Part shown: piece after piece, positions 11,901 through 23,420 of the stretch
Layout: the number at the start of each line of letters is the position of its first letter
How positions within the stretch are numbered: position 1 is the first letter of the stretch
DNA from: Neoechinorhynchus agilis
Lineage: Eukaryota > Acanthocephala
Length of the DNA stretch: 64,000 nt
Direction: 5' to 3'
Assembly: GCA_051530055.1 (NCBI GenBank)
Contig: CM121341.1
Coordinates: 15,066,001-15,130,000, forward strand
Notes under the pieces: model-generated
Database searches by the model: none
What the model saw: only the letters and a program-made list of their open reading frames with translations
Told to the model about the DNA's origin: nothing
Made by a program: the position numbers and the translations under genes

Positions 11901-13082
11901 TGACATAAACCTACATACCAATCGACCGTAATGGCTTTCATTTGATGCCAAATCCATAATTATCTTGTGGACTTGGGCCTCTCGTCCAGAAATCAATGTT
12001 ACGTCCTTTAGTCCACATTTATGTGCAAACGGAGGATTTACCATCAAATGAGGCACAATTGGAACGCACTGATCTTTTCCTACACACCCAATGGTGCCGT
12101 AATCGACAAAATGAACCTGGTATCCATTCCCTTCTTCTAAAACCGCTATAACCTTTGCTCGATGGTGGCATTTATCGATTTCGTAATGACTGAGACAGGA
12201 ATCGCCGATCTCGAAATCAGCTTTGAGCAACATGGTTCGCTTAGCCATCTCGTCAACATTTCTATCGAACTGCTGTAAATACTGAATGTTTAACCGATCT
12301 TGGACGTAAAAGCAATCAATCGAGTTGAAGCACGTTATTTGACATTCACATGACATACCGGTCATATCTTGACGAATGAATGGTTTTTTTGTAGCTAATT
12401 GATTCATTGGACTTATTGGAGCAACTTCACCGACCAAATCAGTTCCTTCACTTATAAGTGCAGCGCCATGACCTCGGAGTAGGATCGCAGAAACACTTTG
12501 CTGATAAACGGACTCATATAAGATGACATCGTATCGACCTTCCACTTCATGGGGTTTAAAAAATGAGCAAAACAAAGGACCTGTCATTACAGTCGTCTGG
12601 AACTTTGTAATCGCCGTTTCTGACCATTGGTCAAGGCCAGGAGTTGAGAATTGCTTCGGGAATGGTTTTATTCCTTGAAGTTTACACGCTACTGCTAATC
12701 GTGGTATTTGAGCGAACTCGGGTTTCAATGGTCGAATACTCGTGAAGGGAACGGCCTCTGATCTGCCTTCGTCGAATAGAAATACCGTTACTGCACCAGC
12801 GTTAGGACAAATATTTCCAATAAGAGCTCGGTGCCATAAACCATCAACCGAAGACATCACAGCGCACGCACTGAAAGGATAGTATTGGTATTGATTTGAG
12901 TATGCTTCACAGCTATATGTCAGATGAAGTCGAGTTCTGAGACTTTGATAGACTGTAGTGTGTTCATTCAAACGAACCCAGAAGTCCCCAGGGTCAACGA
13001 CGTTTACCACGATCACCTCACATTTCTTGCCAGTAAAATCTATCATCGGAATCTCCACATTCTGAACGGCCGTATTCATCAT
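8970..13082 (-). CDS. multi-Tudor-domain protein, intronless
   Basis: A single uninterrupted frame of 1370 codons. Several Tudor-like modules are visible. The clearest contains VIAVLEEGNGYQVHFVDYGT (residues about 320-340), the standard Tudor beta-barrel signature with its F-V-D-Y-G turn. Related modules contain VTVFLFDEGRSE, VEVKLVDFGRKI and FNVLLVDEGYL. Each is preceded by a W/R..A-I/V strand, and the flanking SN-like extensions (VACKLQGI, ACCLDGF, CGFARYPE) match extended Tudor (TDRD/Tudor) architecture. A linker at about residues 690-770 is rich in R, P, H and S. Such proteins bind symmetrically dimethylated arginines, usually on PIWI or Sm proteins, in germ granules. Lack of introns over 4.1 kb is unusual here. 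The ATG directly follows GTTTTAG. Which TDRD orthologue it is cannot be decided. Confidence 0.85.
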   Translation of the reverse strand: MMNTAVQNVEIPMIDFTGKKCEVIVVNVVDPGDFWVRLNEHTTVYQSLRTRLHLTYSCEAYSNQYQYYPFSACAVMSSVDGLWHRALIGNICPNAGAVTVFLFDEGRSEAVPFTSIRPLKPEFAQIPRLAVACKLQGIKPFPKQFSTPGLDQWSETAITKFQTTVMTGPLFCSFFKPHEVEGRYDVILYESVYQQSVSAILLRGHGAALISEGTDLVGEVAPISPMNQLATKKPFIRQDMTGMSCECQITCFNSIDCFYVQDRLNIQYLQQFDRNVDEMAKRTMLLKADFEIGDSCLSHYEIDKCHHRAKVIAVLEEGNGYQVHFVDYGTIGCVGKDQCVPIVPHLMVNPPFAHKCGLKDVTLISGREAQVHKIIMDLASNESHYGRLVCRFMSFEQANQTYDVRLVVTNDEMETDVLTLLEPHLLSFPRYPQRDILIPPQTSTTPVISNRALLATELPKFRQPTLELNLNTMEMIYVCCCVDVDEFYVWMLSKFETNDTYQREIQDYFQNRANNSVVSWQDIMPSMAVVVRSFDSYRRATILSKRRNNEVEVKLVDFGRKINVRHENVFYCPKMFQNDSAQAIACCLDGFEDYSRGDITIAKKFKDITEFCVFNAKLRGATDTCRQLLSLELFKVPWREHVLPRFADQHDFTSYTQSVNLLLLIRDQCNELNRRPHSGYYDQANESEYRRRSGGGFPKRGMGSPPIQQQRPHSHRAPNQNRVRFRTPPPHRRSNDHPHHRFQRNSLYEEDETTRPRLRPQRAKSASGRRDVSSCEGYVCRVHPLNIFQASNRSPPTEGNNKLRFNLITFTKEGDLKVKSLDKGNIEVFQHRFLLPSNSFNDLNAHIFVCQHRERIFSGNCNNRFIESSSDLDPELLMAGLFIEYRHKATPPQVVPHQGEFHGTMHAVMRPDFFYVQLDRDDNLKKRLGELVDRQEILCDFKKASQVYGSTCIVYLMGRARGRGLVQTELPEKDYFNVLLVDEGYLLKRVNLNSLGRIVDQEIWKIPRLAYLCGFARYPEVKRMDTWIRAHLLQRITNIRFLNSYSPYLIDSDGGSMRWTKKRSRPVMFPGEWVVCTHQSSDSVMLTSFSNHEFHRPDDLSEDIRPEVGKEYLVRVKNIWIRAVSMNNNRYCAIDMCGKVFDNIERISLMMPEEAVLPEMSIKANCSQSFELPVSCTFHSDSEDRIKLFETEDCCTCSIEGTVIVTKKIIKPNLCSLLYNENVSVDERSFRVIRKCLSRPTRIIHRERSIKLLEKIAISSMNNNHGLFLRAMNDLIELVANNQHDDDQIVKVCVDDSNGLVFRFDESTGKLMDADICPALDWKVFDIKSNILVKLGPPVAVEKDAPLSTRLSKEVDDVLSGILCRLNLEA

Positions 13083-13089
13083 CTAAAAC
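13083..13089 (-). promoter_or_regulatory. 3' splice acceptor abutting the Tudor gene ATG
   Basis: On the minus strand GCTGTTTTAG runs straight into ATG, giving a zero-length 5' UTR after the acceptor. With no coding exon upstream, this fits a trans-splice acceptor or a 5'-UTR intron. Confidence 0.5.
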
Positions 13090-14893
13090 AGCTAAATGGT
13101 TCAATTAGGCTGATAAACGTTCATTAATATGCCAAATCTAAAAACTGAGATTCTTAGAGTGCGTGAAGAAAAACCGGTTTGAACTACCGAACAAGTAACG
13201 CATATTAAAAATATTCAAAGGATGAGGTATTCAGAATATGTGAAAATAGTAGACTATTTAAATGGAAAAACGTTGTGATTTGAATGCACTCAGTGTAAAA
13301 GAAGCGTTCTTCGTATGTTTTCACGCAACCGATGTGCAAAACCCCCCATAAATACAATAAGCACAAAAACAATCTCACTGGTTGATTGTTTTTCGAAACT
13401 GTAAGTCCTAGTGAGCAGACAAAAAGGTCACTATAACACTAGTTTTTTAAGTCGGTTGAACGAACTAAGTTTTTGGCGCCAAAATTTTTGGTAGATAACT
13501 GACACTCAAAACACAGGGATCATGTTTTGACCTCAATTTAATCCTAAACTCAAGCAGATTTACGTAGCGCAAATAGTCGATTTAGCGAAATGGTGAAAAT
13601 TGAGTAATACTTTTGGCTTGCAATCATTTGATGTAAAACCAATGATATTTTTTTATAACAAGAAATGGCCGTGCGTTTAGGCTGATTAAAAAACCTTGTA
13701 GTGTACAACATTGGGAATTTTTTTTCCGAGACCATTCTCGAGATATTATTGGCTACTGCTTCATCTTTGTGGCCATTACGAGACTTACCAGCTTCTCCGA
13801 GAAAAACCGCGCATTCTTTAGTATTCAATATTCGTGGAGAAACTCTTTTGGTGGTTTAAATGGGCTGTCTTAGGATGAATATGAAACTGAAACACGATTG
13901 ATTCCGTATTTCGGCTATAATCGATAATCCGCGTAACGAATCTTCATTGGTAAGTGCCTAAGTATTTGTAATCCTTATCATGCAGAAGTACAAAAAAACG
14001 ATCCAGGGCTCGTACGCAGGCTGAAGAAAGTCTTTCGATTTTAGAAGCGTATCTCAATATCGATTTTGATGGTATCATGATTGAAGATTCAAAGAATTGA
14101 TCAACCGCCTAACGACCACCGAAGAATGACAACAATGGGGAACTGAGTGGATTTTAGAATCCACCTATCGAACTCCCACGATCTAAGATATTCTCGGGAT
14201 AAAGATCGGAAAGAAAATTCATTTGATAAATTTGAGGAACAAAACGCGGAATCAACCGTCGTAATTCATAAAAATCGAGTTATTTTTGAACGAACTATTT
14301 GGGCTGTGCCATTCACATTTCTGGTACTCAATGAAGGTATTTTCTTCGTTGAGAACATAGTCTAGACCAAGGCAACTCTGATGTTTTTGAACAAATTATC
14401 CGTTTGCTATTTTGGCTTTTATGCACATTAACTGCAGTAATGATACTAAAAGCATTTCGACCATTAATCATATCGAGAAAATCCATCGGGTTGGTAAATT
14501 TTGACTTGTGGTGAAGATAATCTCGGTTACAAATCATTTTATTGTACTGAAATATTTCGAAAGAGGAAACCTCGCCTTATCAATCATTCATCGATGGGTT
14601 CATTGTGTTTAGCGAAGAAAATCATTCACTATGCACGAGTGGATATCACTGCTAAATCGATTTGAAAATAAAATGATTGAACATTGTACTGCAAGTTGAT
14701 CGTATTGGTAACTGTTGACCATGATAAGCAACTATCGTTATTTAGTTCAACTGATCGAGAATAGGCTTTAGAGTGACGTTTTATCATAGATGAGTATGTT
14801 TTCATTTATCGATTGTGGCTCATTTGTTCACTAGAGGATAGCTTGCTCCGAGGAGCATATTCTCATAGCTCTCCTGAATAAGGCATCCGATGC
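13083..14893. other. non-coding region with a dispersed-repeat fragment
   Basis: AT-rich sequence upstream of the Tudor gene with no credible gene. A 45-bp piece at about 14548-14592 (GAAATATTTCGAAAGAGGAA, then CCTCGCCTTATCAATCATTC) is the reverse complement of part of the dispersed repeat found at 38750-39060 and 48040-48200. Confidence 0.45.
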
Positions 14894-15068
14894 TGCCATC
14901 TTGAATCTCACAGGAGAATGTGATGTCCATTTACTTGTGTGCCAGTTTATGTTTGGTTTTCTGTATACCTTTGCTTCGATTCTGTCCACATGTGTATACA
15001 GAAAACTCAACATAAACTGGCACACAAGTAAATGGACATCACATTCTCCTGTGAGATACAAGATGGCA
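14894..15068. repeat. 75-bp near-perfect inverted repeat
   Basis: Left arm 14894-14968 (TGCCATCTTG... to TCTGTATAC) and right arm 14994-15068 are reverse complements with 3 mismatches in 75 bp, around a 25-nt loop. The near identity implies recent origin or selection on the stem. It could be a foldback/MITE element or a source of hairpin RNA. No flanking duplication is convincing. Confidence 0.85.
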
Positions 15069-15237
15069 GATATATTTTGTTGCTTCGTAAATTAGCGAAT
15101 GTGTATTTCATAGATCATCTTCCAAATGCGAACTATATTCGATCATAACTTTTTCTTTGCAATGAAAGATCGTAAGATTTCATTATTTTACTAATGCGAA
15201 GCATCATCATCTCGCAAGGTCAAATGTTTCTTTAAAA

Positions 15238-15690
15238 TTGCAATGTTCAAAGTTTAGTGAACCTAAGCTGTGTCGTTACTACAGAATGTTTACGGCCGAT
15301 GTGAACGTTCTTTTAGCCAATGTCCCTTTTACCAAAACGATCGAATTATCCGCTAATTTACTATCTAAGAATTGCAGCGAACCACGTTTGGACTTTGGCA
15401 CGTGTTATTCCTATGGCCTTTGAAATTGAGGGTTCTTTCTACGATCAAAGAAATGATGTAACCATGGAATCTCCGCTAGTTCTGACTTTGTCCGACATCT
15501 ACACGCGGGATTTGGAGTCCACTTCCTTGGAACTTCATAGTCATGTAAATCGATGGTGGCGTTATGTGGACGATGTGTTCATTCTGGCCGATTCAAACCA
15601 CAACAAAGACTCACTAAATGCTGTACTGAACATTCAAGATGCACACATACAGTGGACAGTTAATGAAGTGAACATCAACGGTGGTCGCTA
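15238..15690 (+). mobile_element. Penelope-like element, RT fragment
   Basis: The frames at 15238-15423 and 15320-15691 carry Penelope-type reverse transcriptase blocks: FTADVNVLLANVPF, then EGSFYDQRNDVTMESPLV (the family has a GxxMGSPLSP block here) and the catalytic WWRYVDDVFIL. The parts lie in two frames and no flanking domains are kept, so it is a decayed fragment. A related fragment follows at 15828. Confidence 0.75.
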
Positions 15691-15827
15691 GTTATATGTG
15701 TTTCGATTACCGTTTATCCAAAATATCAACGCTTTATTAAGATCGCTTTTATCAGCCTGCGTTTCGTACAATAAGGACGGCAATACGTTTGCGCCTGAGA
15801 TGAGTTAACTTAACGTCGATCAATACA

Positions 15828-16300
15828 GGATGTTTACGGCCGACGTGAACGCTCTTTTCACCAATGTCCCTCACCGCGTTTGGACCTCGCAACATGGCAT
15901 TCACTAATTCAATGGTAAACAAGGATGACCGCTATTGAATTCGAAGGGACATTCATCGATCAAACAAATAGAGTAGCCATGGAATCACCATTAGCTCCGA
16001 CCTTAGCTCACATCTACATGCGAGAGTGGGAGTCCACTTTCTTGGCACATCATAAGGATGTTAATCGGTGGTGGCGGTATGTGTGGATGGTGTGTTCATT
16101 CTCATTGAAGTTAACGACAGCAGCGATTCACTTAAGGCCGCATTGAACAGTCAAGATCCGCACATTCAGTGAACCGTTAATAACGAGAATGACGAAGGAG
16201 AGATTCCGTTCCTGGACGTCTTGATTAAACGGCCAACACAAAGTAGCGTAAGCGCTGCTTTATTTCGCAAGCCCAACGTGCCTTGGAGACCAAAGCCAAA
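15828..16300 (+). mobile_element. second Penelope-like RT fragment, same orientation
   Basis: Repeats the blocks of the fragment at 15238: FTADVNALFTNVP near 15835, EGTFIDQTNRVAMESPLAPT near 15945, WWRYV near 16065, then PFLDVLIKRP near 16205. The two copies are alignable but clearly diverged, so they are either separate insertions or an old tandem copy. Both are broken. Confidence 0.7.
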
Positions 16301-17151
16301 ATGGTAAAATATTTCGGTCATAACCGATTGAACAGATTTACCGCACAGGAAACAGTGGCAACGCTCGGGTCCATTTGATGACCTGGCGTTTTGACGAGCT
16401 TCGGTAATTGATAACTACAAGCTGGGCATAGCGTGCAATAGCATTTGAAAAGAACTTTGATTCTATGTTGGCTCTCCAAGTGTACAATTGGTAGATTGAT
16501 GCTTGCCTTCCCAGGATGGGTCGTAGAGCAGAATTCGAACGTGAAATTCGATTCCGTTAGCAAAAAGGATAATCTATCTCGAAGCATTCCTTTGGAACAA
16601 TCAGGAAGGTCAGTTCCGCATCGGAATTGAGTTTCCTTGTTAAGCAGTGCGGCACAAGAGACCGAAATTTCTTCACGTTGTCTGAACAATACAAACATAT
16701 AAATCGGACTACCAATTCGTGCTTAATTTTTGTATGCTGTGCCAATTTATAATTCGGGTCACACGGGCCACCAGTTGGTAGTTTCTCGTAAACATTGGAA
16801 GTTCGAAACGTCAGCATTTTCGTCCAATTTCCTATGAAAAGCTTTTGAATCGAATTCCACGTTTTTTAGTAACTCGCAAGACATTCTCTGTAGGAATACT
16901 CGCGTTTGAACGGCGAATAAATGTGTTCTGTACGTGTTACTTTTAAACCGCGCTCAGATGTCTTTACACGCTGCTATTAAATGTGAGTTGACGTGAGTGG
17001 ACGTGAGAAATAAAGATATGCTCCTTTCGCTTTTTTCGTATTTAGTGAATCATGCACCGTGAAATGTCTTTTTGATTCGTTCACTTTTCCCGTCTAGGAG
17101 TTTTTGCCATAACTTCAATTCTTCTTTTTTTAAGCCATTTATTCTTACTTT
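16301..17151. other. unassigned region between Penelope relics and glycosyltransferase
   Basis: Several short overlapping frames occur on both strands (for example 16318-16698 minus). I recognise no domain in them and none has a convincing start context. Probably decayed repeat sequence. Confidence 0.35.
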
Positions 17152-17763
17152 ATGAACGGTACAACGGTCCGTGTCTTAATCCGACGACAAACTCTATTAA
17201 CTATTCGCATCTTCTATCTAATATTTGCTGTAATTGCGATCGCTATTATTTATTGTCCTTCGAATAATGTCAACGGGACAGCCATTCATTTTGTTCATAC
17301 AAGTGGCAAATGGAACAAACGTATGAGCTGCGCCGTCGAATCAACTGCTTTGCAAAACCCAACCCGGAAAATCATGGTATATTTTGATTCAAAAGTAAAC
17401 GAGAGTTCTTACCTGCATCATCTTATAAATCTAAAATCAAGATTTTCTAATTTGGAGTATATAAAGATTAATATTTCAGAAACACTTTGCAAGGATAAGA
17501 TCGTCGGAATATGGTTTTCTTCGATATTTGATCATTCTTCTCCAATAGCATATATATTATATTTATTTTCAGCGTCTCTTACTGGTCTGAAAATAATTTC
17601 CCTACGCTCAGCTAAGTGATTTGTTCCGATATAAAATCCTTTATGAAAACGGCGGCGCTTACATGGATACTGATTTTATTAGTATTAAACCACTACCCGT
17701 ATTTGATTTTATTGGCAAGGAATCAAAAGAGTTTTTGTGCAATGCAATTATCCAGGTTTGTAG
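17152..17763 (+). pseudogene. alpha-1,4-glycosyltransferase (A4GALT-like) gene remnant
   Basis: Golgi type II enzyme family that transfers galactose or GlcNAc to glycolipids or glycoproteins. A short cytosolic tail and a membrane anchor at residues 17-37 (TIRIFYLIFAVIAIAIIYC) are followed by CAVESTALQNP, matching the family CxVESAA..NP motif. The exon after an apparent intron carries LSDLFRYKILYENGGAYMDT and DF, containing the sugar-nucleotide DXD motif. Just before LSDLF a 5-nt near-duplication (GCTCA/GCTAA, about 17608-17617) breaks the frame. Nothing of the C-terminal half is seen; an R2-like LINE follows within 100 bp. The donor CAGGTTTG at 17756 could begin an intron that holds the LINE, so a split live gene is possible but less likely than a remnant. 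Confidence 0.6.
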
Positions 17764-17799
17764 AACCAAAGTGCGGTGGATAAAGGTAGTTCTACGATC

Positions 17800-20700
17800 G
17801 GTTAAGAACTTTTATCCGCTCATTTCGACGCTCAAGTCGTCGGCGAGAGCTACGACGCCCTCGCTTTTTCCCGTTGCACTGGTGGATTTTGTTGCTCCCG
17901 TTCGCTGCCGCATCACCAAGTGGATCGCCACACCGACGCCGCGTCTGGCCGCCGGAGCTGCTTCTTTTACGTGACCGACAAGAATCAGTAACATCAAGTC
18001 CCATCATCGTGAAAGAAAGTTAGGGACTGAAAGTAAGTTAGGGACTGAAAGAACATATAACACATCCCAAAAAATCTTAGAGGAAGCGATTCCCAACTTC
18101 TTTCACTACGTGCAACTCCACCGACGGCCGAAAAACCACTAACGTCAATCTCCCAGCTCTTCCACATTAAACACTCTCTTTCTCCCAAATCAGCCACCAC
18201 CGCCGTCAACGATGGTCCCCGAGCGAAGCGAGGGGACGGCATGGCCCTCGCTCCGCTCCGGCCGAAATCGATCAGACAACCAACCCCACATCAATCAGCA
18301 GCACCGCTTCCTCTACGCAAGGCGACGAAGTACCGACCACCCCGAAGTCACCGCCCAAAGCCAAGCAATCAGACGATGGATATTGCGATGGATCAGATTC
18401 ACCTCCCAGCCCTATACCTCCAAGAAGGCTCAGGACGATCTCAGCATCGGATAGGTTTTGCCGAAATTCCAAATTACATCACAATGTGTTCAAATCGCCT
18501 ACAATCGACGCTGGTGACGCAGATAATTTGAACGCACCACTTATCGATCACGTTCAATCTGAGAAGACCAACGCTGCCGGGCTCCCACGTGTCTCTTCTG
18601 GTTTGTGTCCGGTTTGCGGTAGGTCTTTTAAATTAACCAATCTGGGGTTTTGTTTGTCCATGGTCCCGGGTTCTCTGCTGTAGTGGGTCTGGTTCTCCAC
18701 CACAATTAACCGAACCTTTCGTGCCTGAGACCCCTCAGATCACCACTGATTCTATTTCGATACCTGATATCGTGCGGTTTCTGCCCAGGAACGCCCTGAA
18801 ACGGATCCCTAAAGGCGCGCGATATCTGGTCGCCAAAGCATTTACGGGATTGCTCAACGATTGCCTTCAAACGAACTGTGCGCCATCACGGACACGGCTC
18901 TTCGCTTTCCCGCGCTTAGTCCTCTGCACCAGCGGTGATTCTGGGGTGTCTTTGACATCAACAATCAAGGAAAGGTTAGCCTCCTTTGAACAAATATTTA
19001 ACGATTTTGAAAAGAATCTCCGCGAGGTTCGTAAGGGACGCACGAAGGAAGAGTTTCGCTGCCGTTTTTCAAAACGATCACTGACTGAGCGTGTCTCTTC
19101 GAAGCTTGCGGACGGGGATGTTCGGGGGGCTGTTCGGTTATTGTCATCCTCCGACAGTTTCGCAAAAGGAGACAGCGAGACGCTACAAATACTCCGGTCG
19201 AAGAACCCATGTAGTGGCGGAAGTTTTGAAATTCCATCTCCTCCCATACAAGACAAAACGCCCACTCAAATTTCAGAGATAAAAAAGGCCATCTCAACTT
19301 TTGCAAATGGTTCGGGTCACGGGCTTGACGGACTAAGGCCTCAGCACCTAAAGGACATGATGTCCTTTTCAACTGGTGAAGCAGATCTCTCTCTAGGAAG
19401 TGCGCTTTCTCGAATAGTCGACCGCCTGACTGGAGAGGACCTGAACCCCGTTGCAAAGGACCTATTTTTCGGAGCCTCATTGTGTGCGCTCACAAGAAAG
19501 AAGGTGGGATCCGTCCCATCGCCGTATCGTCGACGATACGCCAACTCGCAGGAAAAATTCTCTGCAAACGTATTACAGAGAAAACCGGACAGCAACTTCG
19601 TCCAGTTTAACTGGGCTGCTGCACATCCTGCGGGGCGGAAGCTATTGTCCACTCGCTCGGAAACTTTGCTACGAGAAGCTCAGAGCCGTGCGTGATTCTT
19701 AAGTGCGATTTTCGGAACGCCTTTAACTCTCTCAATAGAGAAAGCATGTTCTGCGTAATTAGGGATCACGCACCAGAAGCATTCCAGTATTTTCTCAATG
19801 CCTACGGGATGGCGACTCCTTTACTTTTCGAAGACCACCTCATTTGGTCCGAAGGAGGAGTGCAGCAAGGAGATCCCCTCGGTCCAATCGCATTCTCCCT
19901 AGCAGTAAATCCAATAGCACATTCTCTCCATTCCAGCTTCAACGCTTGGTACTTGGATGACGCTACGCTCGGAGGTGATCCCTCCGTTGTACTGCGCGAT
20001 TTGGAGACGCTGATTAGGGAGACCTCGAAGATGGACATTGAGCTCAACGCTGGAAAATGTGAGCTTCTAGTATTAAATATCGAAAACGCCGCCAAAGTCC
20101 AGGACCTAATGGATGGGTTCGAGGCCGTAGCTCCAGGTCTGAAACTCGTGACTCCAGAGCAACTCAGCCTCCTGGGTCGTTGCGTCTTTTATTCAAATGT
20201 TGAAGCTGAGATCCTCCGTATCATACCGAAACTTTCATTGCTGTGCGATAGGGTGAGCGCTCTCTCTCTCGGCTCACGAAGCGTTATTTCTGATAAAGAA
20301 CGCATTCTTTATCCCGAAGTTGTTATATAAGGTTCGCACAGCAACATTTTTCAAACACAAAAAAGGATTGGCAAAGCTGGACCATAAGGTGAGGGCATGC
20401 CTCGAGCGTATTTTAAATGTCCAGCTCTCAGATGATGCGTGGCGACAAGCTTCTTTGCCTGTGTCATCTGGGGATAGGGAATTCGGGCACTAGTCGACCT
20501 TGCTTTGCCGGCCTTTCTTGGATCGTTTGAGGGGAGCCTACCAGTCTCGAAGAACATTTTGAAGGAAAAGTTCTGTCTTGACCGGGATTTCGTGGTGGCG
20601 GTTGAGGAATGGTGCCTGCAGACAGGCGCTAACCATGTTCCCGTGAATGGCCTCAGACAGTCGATCTGGGACGGACCTCTTGTCGCGAGAGCTCAAAACT

Positions 20701-21490
20701 CTCTACTTTCCGGTTCTTGCGATGGGGTCGTCCGAGCTAGACTGTTGGCAGTTTCAACACGAGAATCTGGGGCGTGGTTGGAGGCTGTTCCTCTGGCATC
20801 ATTGGGAACTCTTCTTACTGACGAGGTAACGAGGATCGCAATATCCTTAAGACTTGGTCTCCCGATATGCACACCCCATCGCTGTCGATGTGGGTCTTTG
20901 GTTGATGCTTTCGGGCGACACGGTCTCGTCTACAGAAGGTCAGCAGGAAGCTTCTCACGCCATTCTGAAATTAATAACGCAATTTCTCGGGCGTTGAGAA
21001 CGGCGAACTTTCCGAACATCCTGGAACCCGCCGACCTCTTTAGACTAGACGGCTGTAGGCCCGATGGAATTTCGGTCTTCCCGTGGCGGTAGGGCAAATG
21101 CCTTCTCTCGGACGCCACGTGTGTGGATACCCTCGCAGCCAGCAACATCCCCTACTCCCTCGAAATCGCCGGTGGTGCCGCCAGTGCAGCGGAAGGGAGG
21201 AAAATACGGAAATATCTTCACTTATCGAGGGCTCACTATTTTGTCCCCTTTGGGGTAGAGACGTATGGAGCGCTCGGCAGCTCGGCACTCTCTCTGCTCC
21301 AGGATCTCTCGAAGAAATTGAGAGAGGCAACCGGAGACTCAAGAGCAGGCGTATTCCTTCGACAAAATATCTCGCTAGCAGTACAACGGGGCAATGCTGC
21401 CAGCGTGATGGCGACGGTCGAGGAAGGACAAAAGCTGGAATTCGGCGGGAGGTGGTGAGTGTGTTAATTGTCGAGAAATGAAGATTGATT
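17800..21490 (+). mobile_element. R2-like LINE with restriction-like endonuclease (copy A)
   Basis: Non-LTR retrotransposon of the site-specific-endonuclease superclade. From 5' to 3': a GC-rich leader; a CPVCGRSF zinc finger near 18608; the ARYLVAKAFTGLLNDCLQTN block near 18814; reverse transcriptase with LKCDFRNAFNSLNRE near 19695, GVQQGDPLGP near 19859 and catalytic WYLDD near 19950; then a C-terminal CCHC-type knuckle CTPHRCRCG near 20870 and the endonuclease block DGCRPDGISVFPW with DATCVDTLAAS near 21045-21145. The parts are spread over several frames, so the copy is inactive. The 3' end is near 21490. It has higher GC than its surroundings. Related pieces lie at 23884-24215 and 32745-34745. 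The exact clade (R2, NeSL, Hero or other) is not assigned. Confidence 0.8.
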
Positions 21491-22904
21491 GAATACATTT
21501 ATCGCGAGGTTTAAAAAAAATTATGGCTGTACCCGTACACAAAAACAACATAAATCAACCCGCCCAGTCGTAGCTGATCCACATAAATTCTCAATTCAAA
21601 ACGCGTTTCTATCATTGCCAATCACTCATCCCGACACAAATTTTCGATTCGTTCCCAGACCTCCTCAAAAACCCGATCTAGAATTCATCGAAGTCCATTT
21701 ATCAGCTCTGCTCCACATCGGACACCACAGAATCTTTCACGTCCACATTTGAAACTTTTGTCAACTCCCAAAACTCCCCTTAGTTTCGTCACACGAAGTA
21801 CTACAACATCTCAAGAAATTATCTCAATCTCAAATCCCAGACTGGGCTCTTCGCTACATCATCCAAAACTCATAGACCCTCTTACTTACATTACAAACCA
21901 CAACTTTTTATATGGCATCAACCCCTCATGCCTGAAACCTGCTAAAGTTGTCCTTCTTCCAAAAAAGTACATCCGATTTTCACAGAATCATTCCGTCAAA
22001 TATGCATTCTACCCCCTCTCACCTTCTTCCAATTCTCAACGACAAGTTACGGCCCCTTCAATTCGGCCTCCGGCTCAAATTTTCTGAAACCGACGCCATA
22101 CTTTGAATTTATGACACGCTCCTACGTAAACTCGACAATAATTCTTCCCACGTCACCCGTCTCATTCAACTGGATTTGACGAAAGCATGCTATTCTTTGG
22201 ACCATTCACTCCTTCTCCGGGCCTGCTCCGATTTTGTTTTCGACTTGTGGCATATTCACTGGCTCGAATCTTATCTTCACAATCGAAAACAAAACATTCA
22301 CTGCCGATCTACCTGCTCGATCAGCCTATCCCCTCACCAAAGGTGTACCTCAGGGTGCTGTGCTGTCACCACTTCGCTTTAGTATTTTCCTAAACGACCT
22401 CAGACCTCTCCCCTCTCACTCTAAACTTTTCTTATATGCCAACGATCTCACCCTCATCACTCAATCATCACCCCACCTCTTCCTCTTGTTAACCTCTAAA
22501 ATGAAATCATACACGTAAAAGATTTCTGGAACAATCACAAACTCAACCCGAATTTCTCTAAATGCTGACATTCTACGAGTCACCTCGCTAAGAATTCTAG
22601 GTCGCCAATTTCAATCAAACTAGAAATGGGACTCGGACATCACCCTCATTCAAACGCAATACCTTAAATTTTTTTCTTTTTAAACGCCTTTGACATTTAG
22701 GAATACCTTCACCCGATCTCTGCATATTTTTGTTCAGCTTTATTTTACCTTCCCCCACCTACGGTTATCCTGTCTTTTGCAATCTTTCCAAATCCCAAAT
22801 CCGTCGTCTTGAAATAATTCATAAAAGAGCATTTAAAATTTGCACAACTGACTTCCTTCTCGCGCCGAATGCCTTGATGCTATTTTCATAAAGCATTGTT
22901 ATTT

Positions 22905-23420
22905 GTTGATAGGAGAGATAAATGAAATTAAGATTTTTATTGGATATTTCGATCCACTATCTCGGATCTTCTTCAGTGATCTAAAACACATATAACAGGG
23001 ATTCTCAATTCACGCGTCACATAACATCCGGTGGGAGTCGCATCCTTAATTTGAAATCAGGTTTATTGCCCTCGAACGTTTCGAACCTATTTATATATAA
23101 GGATTCGATGATAATACGTTCTAAACGCCGACCATTGCAAACTAGTGTTGTAGCGCCACTAAAATCAATAGTGTGCCCTGTGTACTGCGGAACTAATATC
23201 CGTGTTGCGAACAACTGATGATTCGTGCTCCTTCATCCGTCGGGTGAAATCGTTGGTCTGCCCCACATAGACCTGTTCGCAAGCGGAGCACGGAATTTTG
23301 TAGACCGCACCAGATGACCGTTGGCCATTCTTGGGACATATCAATCCGTGTAGAGTGCGTTCCCTCTTTGTGTATGCATTTACTCTCATAAAACAATCAA
23401 AACGCATATCAACCCCAACA
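22905..23420 (-). mobile_element. Penelope-like element 3' part with GIY-YIG endonuclease
   Basis: On the minus strand: CPKNGQRSSGAVYKIPCSAC, then EQVYVGQTNDFTRRMKEHES, the GIY-YIG nuclease signature (VYKI..VYVGQT) typical of Penelope-like elements. The 3' flank at 22940-22975 reads, in reverse complement, CACTGAAGAAGATCCGAGAT, a segment common at Penelope 3' ends. It sits inside the coding tail of a Jockey/CR1-like LINE, so it inserted after that LINE. Confidence 0.75.
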
